Assembly (NCBI RefSeq): GCF_019925205.1
Contig: NC_083564.1
Span: 35,626,447 to 35,690,446 of the forward strand
Length of the DNA stretch: 64,000 bases
Reading direction: 5' to 3'
From: Metopolophium dirhodum
Taxonomy: Eukaryota > Arthropoda > Insecta > Hemiptera > Aphididae
Shown: piece after piece, positions 23,824-35,250 of the stretch
How positions within the stretch are numbered: the stretch's first letter is position 1
Layout: every line of letters starts with the position of its first letter
Notes under the pieces: generated by a model
What the model was told of the DNA's origin: nothing
Database searches by the model: none
The model's input: the letters and a program-made list of their open reading frames with translations, nothing else
Made by a program: the position numbers and the translations under genes

Positions 23824-26800
23824 ATGAAAAAGGTGGAATATCAATATGTGCCATTGCATCGTTTTGAAATATTTTGCTATATAGTTATATGGGCTTCAGG
23901 CATAATTTGTGCTGCTTATAATTTATTAGATGTCAGCTTCAGTAAGAACTTTATGGAATATATTTAATCTTTTGATTTTTCATATGCCTGCATAAACGTA
24001 TATATTTTAATTTATTAGGTTTGAATAATTCAGAGATACCCGACTTAGTACCTGGATGGTCTTGGCTTGGTCGAAGAAAAGATACTTGTTCAGAATGGAA
24101 AATATGGACTACATTTCTTATTTTCTCATTAGGTCCATGGGTTATTTTACATTCGTCAATTCTACTAATAATACAACATTATTTTTCAAAGGTATTTTAT
24201 TCATAATAATTTATAAAATCTTACAAAGAATTAATAAATTATAAATATTAATAATTTTGTTCTTGTTTTATATAGATACCAACAATTCGTGATGTATGGT
24301 TTATTACTGTTACAAGTTTATGTATAGCTTATAATTTTGGATTATTATCAGTCTTCTTATTTTTTGGTCTGACTATGATTTATTACTGTTTATTATTACT
24401 TGGTAATCAATTTTCTATTTGGATTACAAGCATATTGTTATTAGGAGTTTGGTCATACAATGATTCTTTATTTGTAAGTGAGGGAGTGAAAAATTGTAAA
24501 CTTTACTATGTATATATTAATAATTATTGTATGCTTTTAGACCATTTTCGACCCTAGTTCAGATGGAGAGATCGCATATTTATTACTTTTGACATTATAC
24601 TGGCATCAACTGCGCTGTATAAGTTTTTCACTTGGCTCATTGGATAAAGCTAAAAGTAAAACTTTGCCAAATTGTCTACACTTTTTAGCATATTCATTTT
24701 ACTTACCATGTTTTTTCTTTGGACCAATAATTATTTACAAAAACATTAATGTAATTTAATTTAAAAATTGATTATTTTAATTCCTTTAATATATATCTTT
24801 TTTTTACAACAGGATGCAAATACAAATACTACCATGAAACCATTATATCAACGTTTGACAAAACTCATAATAAATTTGATTAGATACTTTTTTTGGATGT
24901 TTTTTACTGAGTTCATACTACATTATGTTTATATTAATATGTTTTTACAAAATATTAAAGTATGTTTTGTTTATCTAATCATAAAATTATATTTTTAGTT
25001 GTAATTATTTAATTATTTTTTTTTTTTTTAGGTATTTAAACATTTTGGAATTACTGCACTTAGTGGGTTTGGTTTTGGAATGGGACAATTTTTTTTTATT
25101 AAGTACACATTCATTTATGGTACTGTTATTACAGTTGCAACATTTGATCAATTCATTGAACCTCCAAAGCCACCAAAATGCATTTCACGGATTTATTTAT
25201 ATTCTGATATGTGGCGAAGTTTTGATCGAGGACTTTACAACTTCTTAAAAGAGTAAGTTTAAATATATTTATTTTATAAATGTAGTTATATATTATAATA
25301 TATTATGTTACATATTATATGGAAGTTTCAACCTTATTTAAAATAAAACATCTAATTTATAGTAGGTATTATGAGTTTTAAGTCTTAAAAAAGAATATAA
25401 TATTTAGAGGGGCCAGTAGGTGCCATTGCACCACTGGGATTATTTAATTAACAAAAAAATCAGTGTATAATAATGTATAACATAAATTTAATATTGCAGC
25501 CACTGAGCTGATTTTCTGCAGGCACCCCTGAATATTTAAATTATTTATAATTATCCACAATAATGTACTCAATTACGGGTACATAATAGGTGTTAATGGT
25601 AATACATAAAACTATAGAAAAGATAGAATAGTATTTTATTTTTGATATCAGTAAAATATTACTGAGAAATAGGTACAATTGTCGTTTTTCTATTGCTTAT
25701 CCAATTTATTTACTATTCAGGCGTTCATTAGATTTAGGTATTTTTCCTAAGGTTTGGAAAATATCCTCTATAGCACCTGTTCTGAAATCTGGTGACGCTT
25801 CTGATATTCAAAACTACAGACCAATTTCTATAATACCACATATTGGTAAATTATTTGAATCGATTGTATACTCCAAAATAAAGCGTAGTCTTAATCATCT
25901 TATTACAAGTGAGCAGCATGGTTTTAGATCACATAAATCAACCGTAACAAGTGGTGTTGCCTTCTCTTCTTATTTATCAGAAGTTATCGAACACAGAGGT
26001 CAGGTAGATGTAATCTTTACAGACTTAAATAAAGCATTTGACACAGTGGACCACAATTGCCTCATAATGGTGCTTAAGTCTTTAGGCATTGGGAATCCCC
26101 TACTATCTTGGTTGCACTCTTACATCACAGGTAGAAAACAATTCATAAAATTCAAAAATGCAATTTCAGAGTTAGCTGTGATACCATCTGGAGTCCCTCA
26201 AGGAGGCCACCTTAGTCCTCTTTTATTTATTCTGTTTGTAAACTCGATAACCAAATGGATCACTAAGGCTAAACTCCTTCTTTTTGCTGATGACATAAAA
26301 ATATTCCTTAAAATAGACAATCTTAATCAATGTCATATCCTACAGTCAGAACTAGATATTTTTGCAAGTTGGGCGTACTCCATTGGTCTTAGCCTTAATA
26401 TAAGCAAATGTCATGTTATGTTGTTTTCTAGACAGCAATCTCCTATCTACCACAACTATTCTCTTAATGGCTTAGGTATTCATTACTCACCATCATTAAA
26501 TTTTGAGCACCATATAAATGTCACTGTAGGTAAAGCTTTAAAAGTATTGGGTTTTATTAAACGCAATACTAATCAGTTTTCTTCTGCTCGTTGTCTCTGC
26601 ACATTATACTTCTCATTAGTACGTTCTATATTAGAATACGGTGTGGTGGTGTGGCATCCCTACCTAGCTAAAGACGAATTAAGACTCGAGCGTGTACAAA
26701 ATAGATTTCTTTCCTACATTGCCTACATAATGAAGATACCTCACCCTATGCATGACTATTCCTTAATTCGTAGTTCATTGGGAATACCAATGCTGTCAAC

Positions 26801-29800
26801 TCGTCGACAAGATGCCGATGAGTGCTTTATAACCTCGCTCCTAGGTGGCACCATAGATGCACCCGATCTCCTCTCTAAAATATGTTTTCGTATTCCTTCC
26901 TTCTTCTCCAGAAATCACGCACTCTTCCAAGTTCCAACTCACAATACATTATACGGACATAATCACCCCTTGCATAGAATGCTTCGTAATCTTAACAATC
27001 TTAATTTTGATTTTAATAAGTAATTAAAAATATCATTGTTATAAATATGTTATATCATATATTTATATAGCTAAATTAAGGTATTACCATTAAGCTTAAA
27101 TTATGTTGTGTTTTTCCATATGTTCTAATTTTGTGTGTATTTGTATTATTATATTATTGTTATATCTATTAAATTTAAACTTAATCTGATAATTTTAAAT
27201 TGCCGTTTGGCGTTTATATATTATAAATAAATAAATAATTACAAATAAGATGTTATCAAATTAATATTTTAATGTGGTTAATGTGTCAGACACTTTGTTC
27301 ATGTGCATAGTGTAATAAACTATTAAAGCATAATTAATAATTATCATTCTATACAAATATAATCTTAAATTTGAATGAAGAATACATTAAACTATTTATA
27401 TTCATAAATTATTATGATATTTTAAATACACAATTCATACTTTTATTCATCAAATAAGTATACTTGTTCAAAAACAGAACTTAATCTTCCAATATATTTA
27501 GTAGGATAATTATAAATTAGTTCATTTTCTAGTATACTATTTTTCATATATCTATGCTTATTTTGACGACATTCATTGACAAACCAATCATAAAAATAGC
27601 GTGCTGAATATACTGCTGACCAACTATGAGAGTCATTTCTTTCCCATTCATAAGCATTTTTTTCTGGATGGAATTGTAATCCCACAAATGGATAATTTTT
27701 AGCTTCTACTGTGGATATGAATGTCAAATTATTTTCATCTTTATTTACTGTTATGGGATTCCAAAAGCGATCTAACTTCATTGATATAAAGTTCTTTTTT
27801 GTTACACAGTAACTGTAAAAAACACAATACCAATTAATACAATTATTAAAACGTAAAAAAAATAATTCAATAAATATATTAATAAAACCATGTTTATCAT
27901 ATTATTAAGTCTAGAAATATTTAATTTGTTTTGCCATCTTTTCTGTAATTATATACACGAACATGATATTATATAAATTGCATAAAATATTGAAACCAAT
28001 TGGTAATGTATTACTAGGTTTGATAAAAGTATATGTATAGATTAAAAACTTAATAACAACCATGTCTTAAAAATATTAAATTTAAACCGCTTCCCCTAAA
28101 ATCTGCCTATGTGACTATGATATAGACACTCCTACTGTGTTAATAAGTGATTATAATTCTAAGTGTATCTATAATATTCTAATATTTATATAAAAGTAAT
28201 TTTAGAGTTAATTCATACTTATGATGATTTGCTGTGACTGGTTCTGTAAGTAATATGTTTCGAATATCCTTTGGCATTGTTTTGAATAACACACTTTTAT
28301 CTTCCATTGTTGGTATTAAATTTAGTGGTAAATTCACGTTGTTCGAATTACAGCGTATCAGAGGATTTTTTCCACCAATTGATGCGATTAAAAGAAGTTC
28401 AAATCCTAGACAAATTCCAAGTATTGGAAATCGATCTCTGTTATCATTTATCTGAAAAATAAATTAATAGCCCAAGGTTTTTTGGAAGTAATTGAAAAAT
28501 AAAGAAATTAAAAAGAATTTAAATCCCGATTATGAGAACATTATTATTTATATTATTTATTTGAAAAAAACAGACAATATTCAGTCCATGAATAACAAAA
28601 GATTTCAACCATGAACAAAATATGTATTTATCTATTGATCTCCTTAATTCTATTATTTACATGTTTTGCAATGTGAAAAATTTCATTTATTGATTGACTG
28701 ATTCCAAAGCTTATATTTAACGCACATCCTCCTCCTGGGACTAAAATACCATTCACTTTTTTCACTATATCCCTATAACATATTATAATTTTTAATTTTG
28801 TATATTGTTTGAAATGTAATTTTACTGTAACATACGTGTAATATTCAGTAGTCCTATTGGTAAAAACTGGTACAACTCGACCACCAGAAGCTTCAATTGC
28901 CTTAACATAAGATGCAGCTATATACGAGTTATTAAATGGTATTACATTTTTAAAAGTAGACCAATAAACTTCTTGTGTTAATATTCCAATCACTGGACGT
29001 TCGTTACAATATGTTAGTTTTGTTACAAAACTCAAAATTAAAGTAAGAAAAACTGGTAAATACATATTTTTGTTTGTAACTACTCTATGTACTAAATTAA
29101 AATACTAATTGTACAAATAAAAGGCAAGTTCAAAATTATTTCAAAATTTGTCTTATGTGTATTAGTTTAAATGTTGTAGAAATGATGATAATTTATGAAC
29201 TTAAGTCTAAACCAAGAACACCTTCTATTGATAATTTATTTACTGGCTATTTTATCTTACTTTTTACACAGAGTTTCCAATTATAATATTTTAATCAAAC
29301 ATATTATTAAAACCTTTCAATGTCAAATTAATTACTTGTAATTTAAAATTTCATTAATTTAAGCTGTGCATAGTAATAAATAATAATATAATTTATAGTA
29401 GGTGTGTACATATTATTCAGAGCTGTAAAACATTAAAAAAAATATTCCTTTTTTTTTATTGGGTTGAGATATTATAAGAAATGTGCTAAAATAAAAAAAA
29501 TATATTAATATAGGTACTTTACTTAATTTTATACTTATCTGATGATCACTAATTCAATTTGATACATTATGCTTTAATAAAATTCAAAAATTTGGTCTAT
29601 AAAACAGTTCAGACTCTTTAGAGTTGTAGTGAAACAATTTTTTGTTGATATACTTAAAGAAAATTGTTAAACATGATGTTATTGAAACTCATGTAAATGT
29701 TTTTAATCAACCGTGTGGATATAAATAATTGATTTTATAGAAATATAAAAATATTATTTTTAAATTATCCATTGTTTATTATAGTAATAATAACATATTA

Positions 29801-32800
29801 TTGTGTAAAATATTATTTATTGTATTAAATTCTACACTTATTTTCAATAAATATTATAATACTCTAAAGAAATTGAATTATATATTATTTAAAATTATAT
29901 CACTATTATGAATTATGACATTTAAAATAAACAATTAATACTTTTATTCATTAAAAAAGTAAACTTGCTCAAAAACAGAGTTCAATTTTCCCACGTATGT
30001 GGTAGGGTAATTATAAATTAATTCATTTTCCAGCGTACTTTTTTTGATAAATCTATGATTATTTTGACGACATTTATTGACAAACCAATCATAAAAATAG
30101 CGTGCTGAATAAATTGCTGACCAACTATGAGGGTCATCTTTTTCCCATTCATAGGCATTTTTTTCTGGATGAAATTGTAATCCCACAAATGGATAATTTT
30201 TTGCTTCTATTGTGGATATGAATGTCAAATTATGTTTATCTCTATTTGTTGTTATAGGATTCCAAAATTTATCTAAGTTCATTGATGTAAAGTTTGCTTT
30301 CCTCATACATTTACTGAAAAAAATGATAATTACATAAATAAAAATATGTTGAATTAAATGTAGATTAAATAATATTCCTGTATAGTTTACTAAATAAAGT
30401 AGAAGTGAGATCTTTTTCAAAATGCCTGGGTACCCCATATCCTTTACAGCTTACATGTACATACTTAACCAGTTAAAATTATAAATATTTGGAATATCTC
30501 TTTTATTGGCCTCTACACTAATACTCTTGAAACTGATTTGTTTTGTGATGAGTAGTGTTTGGAGCTACAATAGACAGTATATACATGCAAATTTGCACAA
30601 AAGATGTAAGGAAAAATGTACAAATATTATGCAATAAAATATATAAATGAAGAAACAGGGACTTTTTTGATTTTTAAACTCGTCATTGTATAGAATGGCT
30701 TTCTATCATGGTTTGCTATAAATTAAAAGCACATAGAAAAATATTTATCTCCTACAACTTCAGAGTCTTAATAATGAGTAATCTGTTATTATTTATACAT
30801 TTATAACAGAAATATTCCTAATATAATAGTTGATTTTTTATGTTGTTTGAATATATCTAAATAAAATAATTAACTAATACATACAAATGATGGTTTGCTG
30901 TGACTGGTTTTGTAAGTAATATGTTTCGGATATCTTTTGGCATGTTTCTAAATAACACACTTTTTTCTTCCATCCCTGGTACTAGTGTCAAAGGTAAATT
31001 TAGATCTTGAGCATTACATTTTGAAAAAGGAAATTTCCCTTTAATAGATGCCATTAAAAGAAGTTCAAATCCTAAACAAATTCCTAGAATTGGAAAATGA
31101 TCATTTACACGGTTTACCTGAAAAACAGACAAAATGTAGACAATGAACAACAAACTATTTTGACTCTGAACAAATGTATTTATCAATCAATGTTCTTCTC
31201 CTTAATTTTGTTACATATTATATTATTTACAAGTTTTGCAATCTGAAAAATTTCATTTGTCGATTGACCTATTCCAGAACTCATATTAAATGCACATCCT
31301 CCTCCAGGGACCAAAATTCCATTAACTTTTCTCACAACATCCCTATAACATATTATAACTGTTAATTGTGTTACAGAAGAAATTATTATTACCTATATAG
31401 TTACACACATATAATATTTAGTAGTCCTGTTGGTGAAAACTGGTACAACTCGTCCTCCAGAAGCTTCAATTGATTTAACATAAGATGTAGCTATATACGA
31501 CTTAATAAATGGTTTAACATTTTTAAAACTAGACCAATAAACTTCTTGTGTTAGTATTCCAATCACTGGTCTTTCATTACAAATGGTTACTTTCGTTACA
31601 AAACTCAAAATTAAAGTTAGAAAAACTGGTAAATACATATTTCGGTTCGTAACTAATATATGGACTAAATTATAATACTAATTGTACAAATAAACAGCAA
31701 GTTCAAAATTATTTTAAAACTCGTCTTATGTGTATTAGTTTAAATTTTGTAGAAATTATGATAATTTATGATCTAGAGTTTAAACCAAGAACACCTTCTA
31801 TTGATGATTTTTTTTTACTAGCTATTTTATCTTAATTTTAGACAAAATTGAAATATTAATCACCAAATATTTAAACATAAATTACCAGCACTTACAAAAG
31901 TAGAATGAACATTTTTTCATTGTACTTATATTAATTTTTTAAGCTTAACGATTATAATTTGTATATAACATTGAAGTATGTAATTGATTGGTTGAATAAA
32001 CATATTTGTATGAGTATATAATCTTGGCTCACAGCGCCACACCAGGATCTGTTATCTTCTATGAATTTTCTCACTGTCTCTAGTGCGTAATAAGTATGTA
32101 GATTATCTTTAATAGTGTTTGGAAAGTGTTTTTGAGTTACAAAGTTCAACAACTAGGTATATTACTAATTAGATAAAACAATATTCTCTGACTCAAGAGC
32201 ATAGACTATCAACCTAACTTAACCCATCTCGTTGCTACTCTTTTAATTATGAAAATCAATTTAATATTCAGTAGTTTTGATCTGCAAGACATTTTTTTTA
32301 TTATAAGATATTTAGAAAAAAGGTTATTAAACTCACTGGACAATTTTATTTTAGTTAATTTTACTAAATGAAAATTGCTCTATGCATTGGTTTTTAAAGG
32401 ATGAGTGTTTTTATTATTTCTGGATGACAACTGGAACCTTTTTTGATGTAATTACTAAAAATAATAAAAATATTTATGTGGTGCTTGTTTATACATTTAC
32501 AATGGAACACAAATATCCCTTCAACTTTACAATAAAACTATTTTAGAATAAAGTAGAATAGATAGTAGAATAAATTCTGTAAAATAAATATTAATTTAAA
32601 ATATATTAATATACAAGTAGATAAGATATTTATAATATAATATAATTTATTATGTATGCAAATATAAAAATATAGAAAGAATCAATAAATATGTATACTA
32701 TATTCTCTCTTGTTTATATTTAACTGTTATTTTTCAGGTACATTTATAGACCATCTGGATATCATTCTGAAAATGTTAGAGTTGGTACCAAATTAACTAG

Positions 32801-33590
32801 ATCATTTATGTGTTTTGCATTTATTTTCATTTGGCATGGATTATCATGGGAAGTTTTCTTATGGACTCTATTCAACTTCATAGGCATCACAGTAGAAACC
32901 TTAGCAAGGATTTTTGGAAAAACTTCTTACTATTTCCACTATGTTAAAGTAATTGAAATTGTTCATTTTAAAGGTCTTAAGTATAAGATTAGTGGCCTCT
33001 AGTTTATGTAGTATTTTAAAATAGATTAAGCGGTGAATATTATCTTGTTGATGTATAGTGAAGTACAGTTGATGTACAAGGTGATGTACACTATATTAAC
33101 TAATTTAATACTGTTTTCCACATAGCAAACAATATAAACTACAGATGGTTATAGATTGAAAATTTGGAAAAGGATCAATTAAAAACTATTCCTAGTTATA
33201 ACTTAAATATACTTAAAAATAATATTATTTATTAATATATAGATTAGTCAATTGTTGATAACTATTGTGTATTATATGATTATAGTGCAATCTAAGTGAC
33301 CCTAATGAAAGGCGGTTTTTAGCACTTATAACCAGTCCTTTAACAATGCTATCGGCCATTTCAAACTTTTTCTTTTTTGGTGGTATTGACGCTGGTTTGA
33401 GTTATTTTGAAGCAATATTTTTACTAAGTAAGTAATTTTTACCATCAACAATTTTACAATATTACATTGTTTCATTAAACATTTTTTTTTAGATACATGG
33501 ATTGAAAACATCATTATTATCATAATATTTTATTCAATGTGTCAAATATCTATAGAATTCAACCATTATAAAAAATCAAAAAAACAATAA
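23824..33590 (+). CDS. HHAT: hedgehog acyltransferase (HHAT / Rasp), 9 coding exons
   Basis: MBOAT-family palmitoyltransferase that N-acylates Hedgehog ligand in the ER/Golgi. Coding exons: 23824-23941, 24019-24191, 24276-24473, 24541-24750, 24813-24959, 25032-25252, 32738-32948, 33286-33427 and 33493-33590. All junctions are GT-AG, phases agree, and the sum is 1518 nt, giving 505 aa (vertebrate and fly proteins are near 490-500). The protein is mostly membrane segments. Family marks: GWSW...WKIW near the N-terminus, QLRCISFSLG, AYSFYLP...GPII, MWRSFDRGLYNFL with the conserved Asp at residue 347, and IWHGLSWE with the MBOAT His at residue 389. Human HHAT has equivalent MWRYFD and YWHG blocks. 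Intron 6 is 7.5 kb and carries two antisense GGH genes and a retrotransposon. AATAAA overlaps the stop codon (33586-33591); another lies at 34133-34138. Splice sites are inferred, not from cDNA. Confidence 0.95.
25690..27240 (+). mobile_element. 5'-truncated non-LTR retrotransposon (Jockey/CR1-like) in HHAT intron 6
   Basis: One open frame runs from at least 25686 to the stop at 27021-27023 and encodes the reverse transcriptase: RPISIIPHIGKLFE, GFRSHKST, then TDLNKAFDTVDH (palm motif A), GVPQGGHLSPLLF, and the catalytic LLLFADDIKIF (Asp pair near 26289-26294). After it comes the thumb/C-terminal part with LEYGVVVWHP. The 5' UTR, ORF1 and the endonuclease half are missing, as expected for a truncated insertion. 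The 3' end is an ataaataaataaataa tail near 27224-27239. No stop or frameshift in about 445 codons, so the insertion looks fairly recent. The left junction is not exact and no target duplication was fixed. Confidence 0.9.
27443..29065 (-). CDS. GGH: gamma-glutamyl hydrolase, copy A (nested, antisense to HHAT)
   Basis: Folate gamma-glutamyl hydrolase: removes glutamates from folyl- and antifolyl-polyglutamates in the lysosome or after secretion. Exons on the - strand: 28836-29065, 28661-28772, 28219-28451, 27443-27812 (945 nt, 314 aa; human is 318 aa). Residues 1-20 form a signal peptide (MYLPVFLTLILSFV...), followed by ERPVIGILTQEVYW. The glutaminase-like core has NGILVPGGG, the nucleophile Cys128 in ILGICLGFEL, TANHH near residue 190 and catalytic His240 in FVGLQFHPEK. 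All splice sites are GT-AG with matching phases. Introns are 63, 209 and 406 bp. The stop codon is part of gaataaaag, so the poly(A) signal overlaps the stop. It lies wholly inside HHAT intron 6 and is the downstream member of a tandem pair. No defect seen. Confidence 0.94.
29944..31638 (-). CDS. GGH: gamma-glutamyl hydrolase, copy B (nested, antisense to HHAT)
   Basis: Paralogue of copy A with the same four exon lengths: 31409-31638 (230), 31231-31342 (112), 30885-31117 (233) and 29944-30313 (370), total 945 nt, 314 aa. Signal peptide MYLPVFLTLILSFVTK, PVIGILTQEVYW, NGILVPGGG, nucleophile Cys in ILGICLGFEL, TANHH and catalytic His in FVGLQFHPEK are all present. The first donor is the less usual GTGTGT; the others are GTAAAT and GTATGT. 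Introns are 66, 113 and 571 bp. Differences from copy A cluster in exon 3 (the stretch after ELLLMASI) and in the exon 3/4 junction. The stop overlaps an AATAAA (gaataaaag) as in copy A. No disabling change is visible, so both copies may be active. Confidence 0.94.
31815..32737. other. rest of HHAT intron 6
   Basis: No gene. AT-rich sequence between the GGH pair and HHAT exon 7; it could contain distal regulatory DNA for the GGH promoters but nothing specific is visible. Confidence 0.4.
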
Positions 33591-35109
33591 ATTATATATA
33601 TATATTATATCTTAAATAAGGTACATATTTTATTCAATTAACACAAAGTATTAAATTTAAAATAAATATTAATCGGTACAATTTATATACTAAATGTACT
33701 GTATTACAGTTCCTATATTTGATATTGTATTACTGTAAATGCAATGATTTAATAATTAGTATTTAGCCTACGTATGTATAATAAACAAATTAACTATAAA
33801 CGCTAAGTATTAGAAATGAAAATCTAACTTATTAAGTATTATAATTTTATTACTAAATAGTAAATATAATAATGATTAACATGTATCTTATTATAATACA
33901 GATTCAAATTTCAAAAACGCTTGTAACAATTACGTATTTTTATAAAAAAAATGTTTAGTTATAGTAACTTTATGAATGTATTTATAATTTCCTGTAAATA
34001 TCTATTTACAAATTAATTGTATAGCTTTTTTATGAATTGTACCATTAGATACTTATGGTATAATATTTTAATAATTTTATTGTTATCATACCTACAAATG
34101 TATTTCAAAAACAAAAATTGTTAAGTATTAATAATAAAACATTTTTATGATGTGGACTGCTATTTTATATTTTTTATCATAATATCTATTATTTCTTAGT
34201 GTATTTATCCTCTCTATTAAGTGCTATTTAGTTCATTTCAAACTCAAGTGTTTACATACATTTTGTAGAAGACTAAAAATATTTTTCTAATCTTTTTTTT
34301 AAGAGAATATGAATGTGTAAAATGTAAATAACAATAGTCTATATCATAATATATTATGTTATGTACATTGGTTTTACGGATTGAAGTAGATTGAGAAAAG
34401 AACAAGTGCAGTGAATCATATGCTGGAAGTTGTCTTATTTTTTATTAAGCTAGTTGTAATCGTTTAAAAATATAAATGAATAGGTAGGTATAGTGTGATT
34501 AAATTAAATTAAAAAATATTTAATAAACATTGCGAAATACATTTTTATTTTTGAGTTTTTCTTGTTAATAGTTAGTTAGGTAACATGTCAGTTTGTATAT
34601 TTTAAACATTAAGACATTCACTACTTCAAGTTAAAAAAAATATCAAGTAACAAAAATGACATCTAAAATGCTTTAATCAAATCATTTGTAATGTATAATA
34701 TTACAAATAATACGTTTCTTTTCTACATTAAAATATTTTGTAAGTAATTGATTTGCTAACAAATTCTTAAATGTTACATATCTAAAGAAGTTGTACACAA
34801 GAAGTGGTTGAAATTTGAAAGTCAATTATATTAATGACAAAATAATTGTGAACGCCCTTCTCAAAATTACGCTGTGTTATCACATGCATTTCAGTATGAA
34901 TCAACAAGTAGATACTATTTAAGTAGGTACCTACTTAATGATCTAATTTTTATATATCTTAATATATTAAGATTCAGTTCAATATACATAAATAATAAAA
35001 ACTAAAAGGAATATCATATTATTAAACATATATAGATAATCCGAGGTTTGAAATATGAAAACCTCTATATTATTATAATTATATTCAGAGCCACCCTGTT
35101 AACTCTACA
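33591..35109. other. HHAT 3' region and intergenic sequence
   Basis: No gene. The HHAT 3' UTR probably ends within it; an AATAAA at 34133-34138 is a plausible poly(A) signal. The remainder is AT-rich. Confidence 0.5.
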
Positions 35110-35111
35110 GC

Positions 35112-35219
35112 ATGGTGGGTTAAAATATGGCCCACCATATCGTTAGTAGTTATGACTCGTTTATTTATGTAAAAAATACAAATAAACGTGTTAGCTGAAC
35201 GAACAATTTCTCGTTCGGC
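35112..35219 (-). ncRNA. candidate Fanzor guide-RNA scaffold region (3' of the gene), left copy
   Basis: Directly downstream of the Fanzor stop on the - strand lie two hairpins: gccgaacga/tcgttcagc (35194-35219, one mismatch) and the perfect 8-bp stem atggtggg/cccaccat (35112-35138). In TnpB and Fanzor systems the guide RNA spans the 3' end of the gene and the element's right end, with the guide taken from flanking DNA. Position and structure fit that role; transcription is not shown. Confidence 0.45.
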
Positions 35220-35250
35220 GATTACCTATATGTTATACAATTTTTTTTTT

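Larger units (their letters stand above)
27430..31810 (-). repeat. tandem duplication unit of the GGH genes
   Basis: Unit 1 is about 27430-29245 and unit 2 about 29930-31815, same orientation, start codons 2573 bp apart. Similarity covers the exons and about 170 bp upstream of each ATG (actaattgtacaaataaa, ttatgtgtattagtttaaat, aagaacaccttctattgat). Promoters were therefore copied with the genes. Introns 2 and 3 and the spacer 29245-29930 are largely diverged. Confidence 0.85.

Noticed and set aside
33326..33523. 65-codon - strand frame
   Set aside because: Lies antisense over HHAT exons 8 and 9 and is a shadow of that gene.
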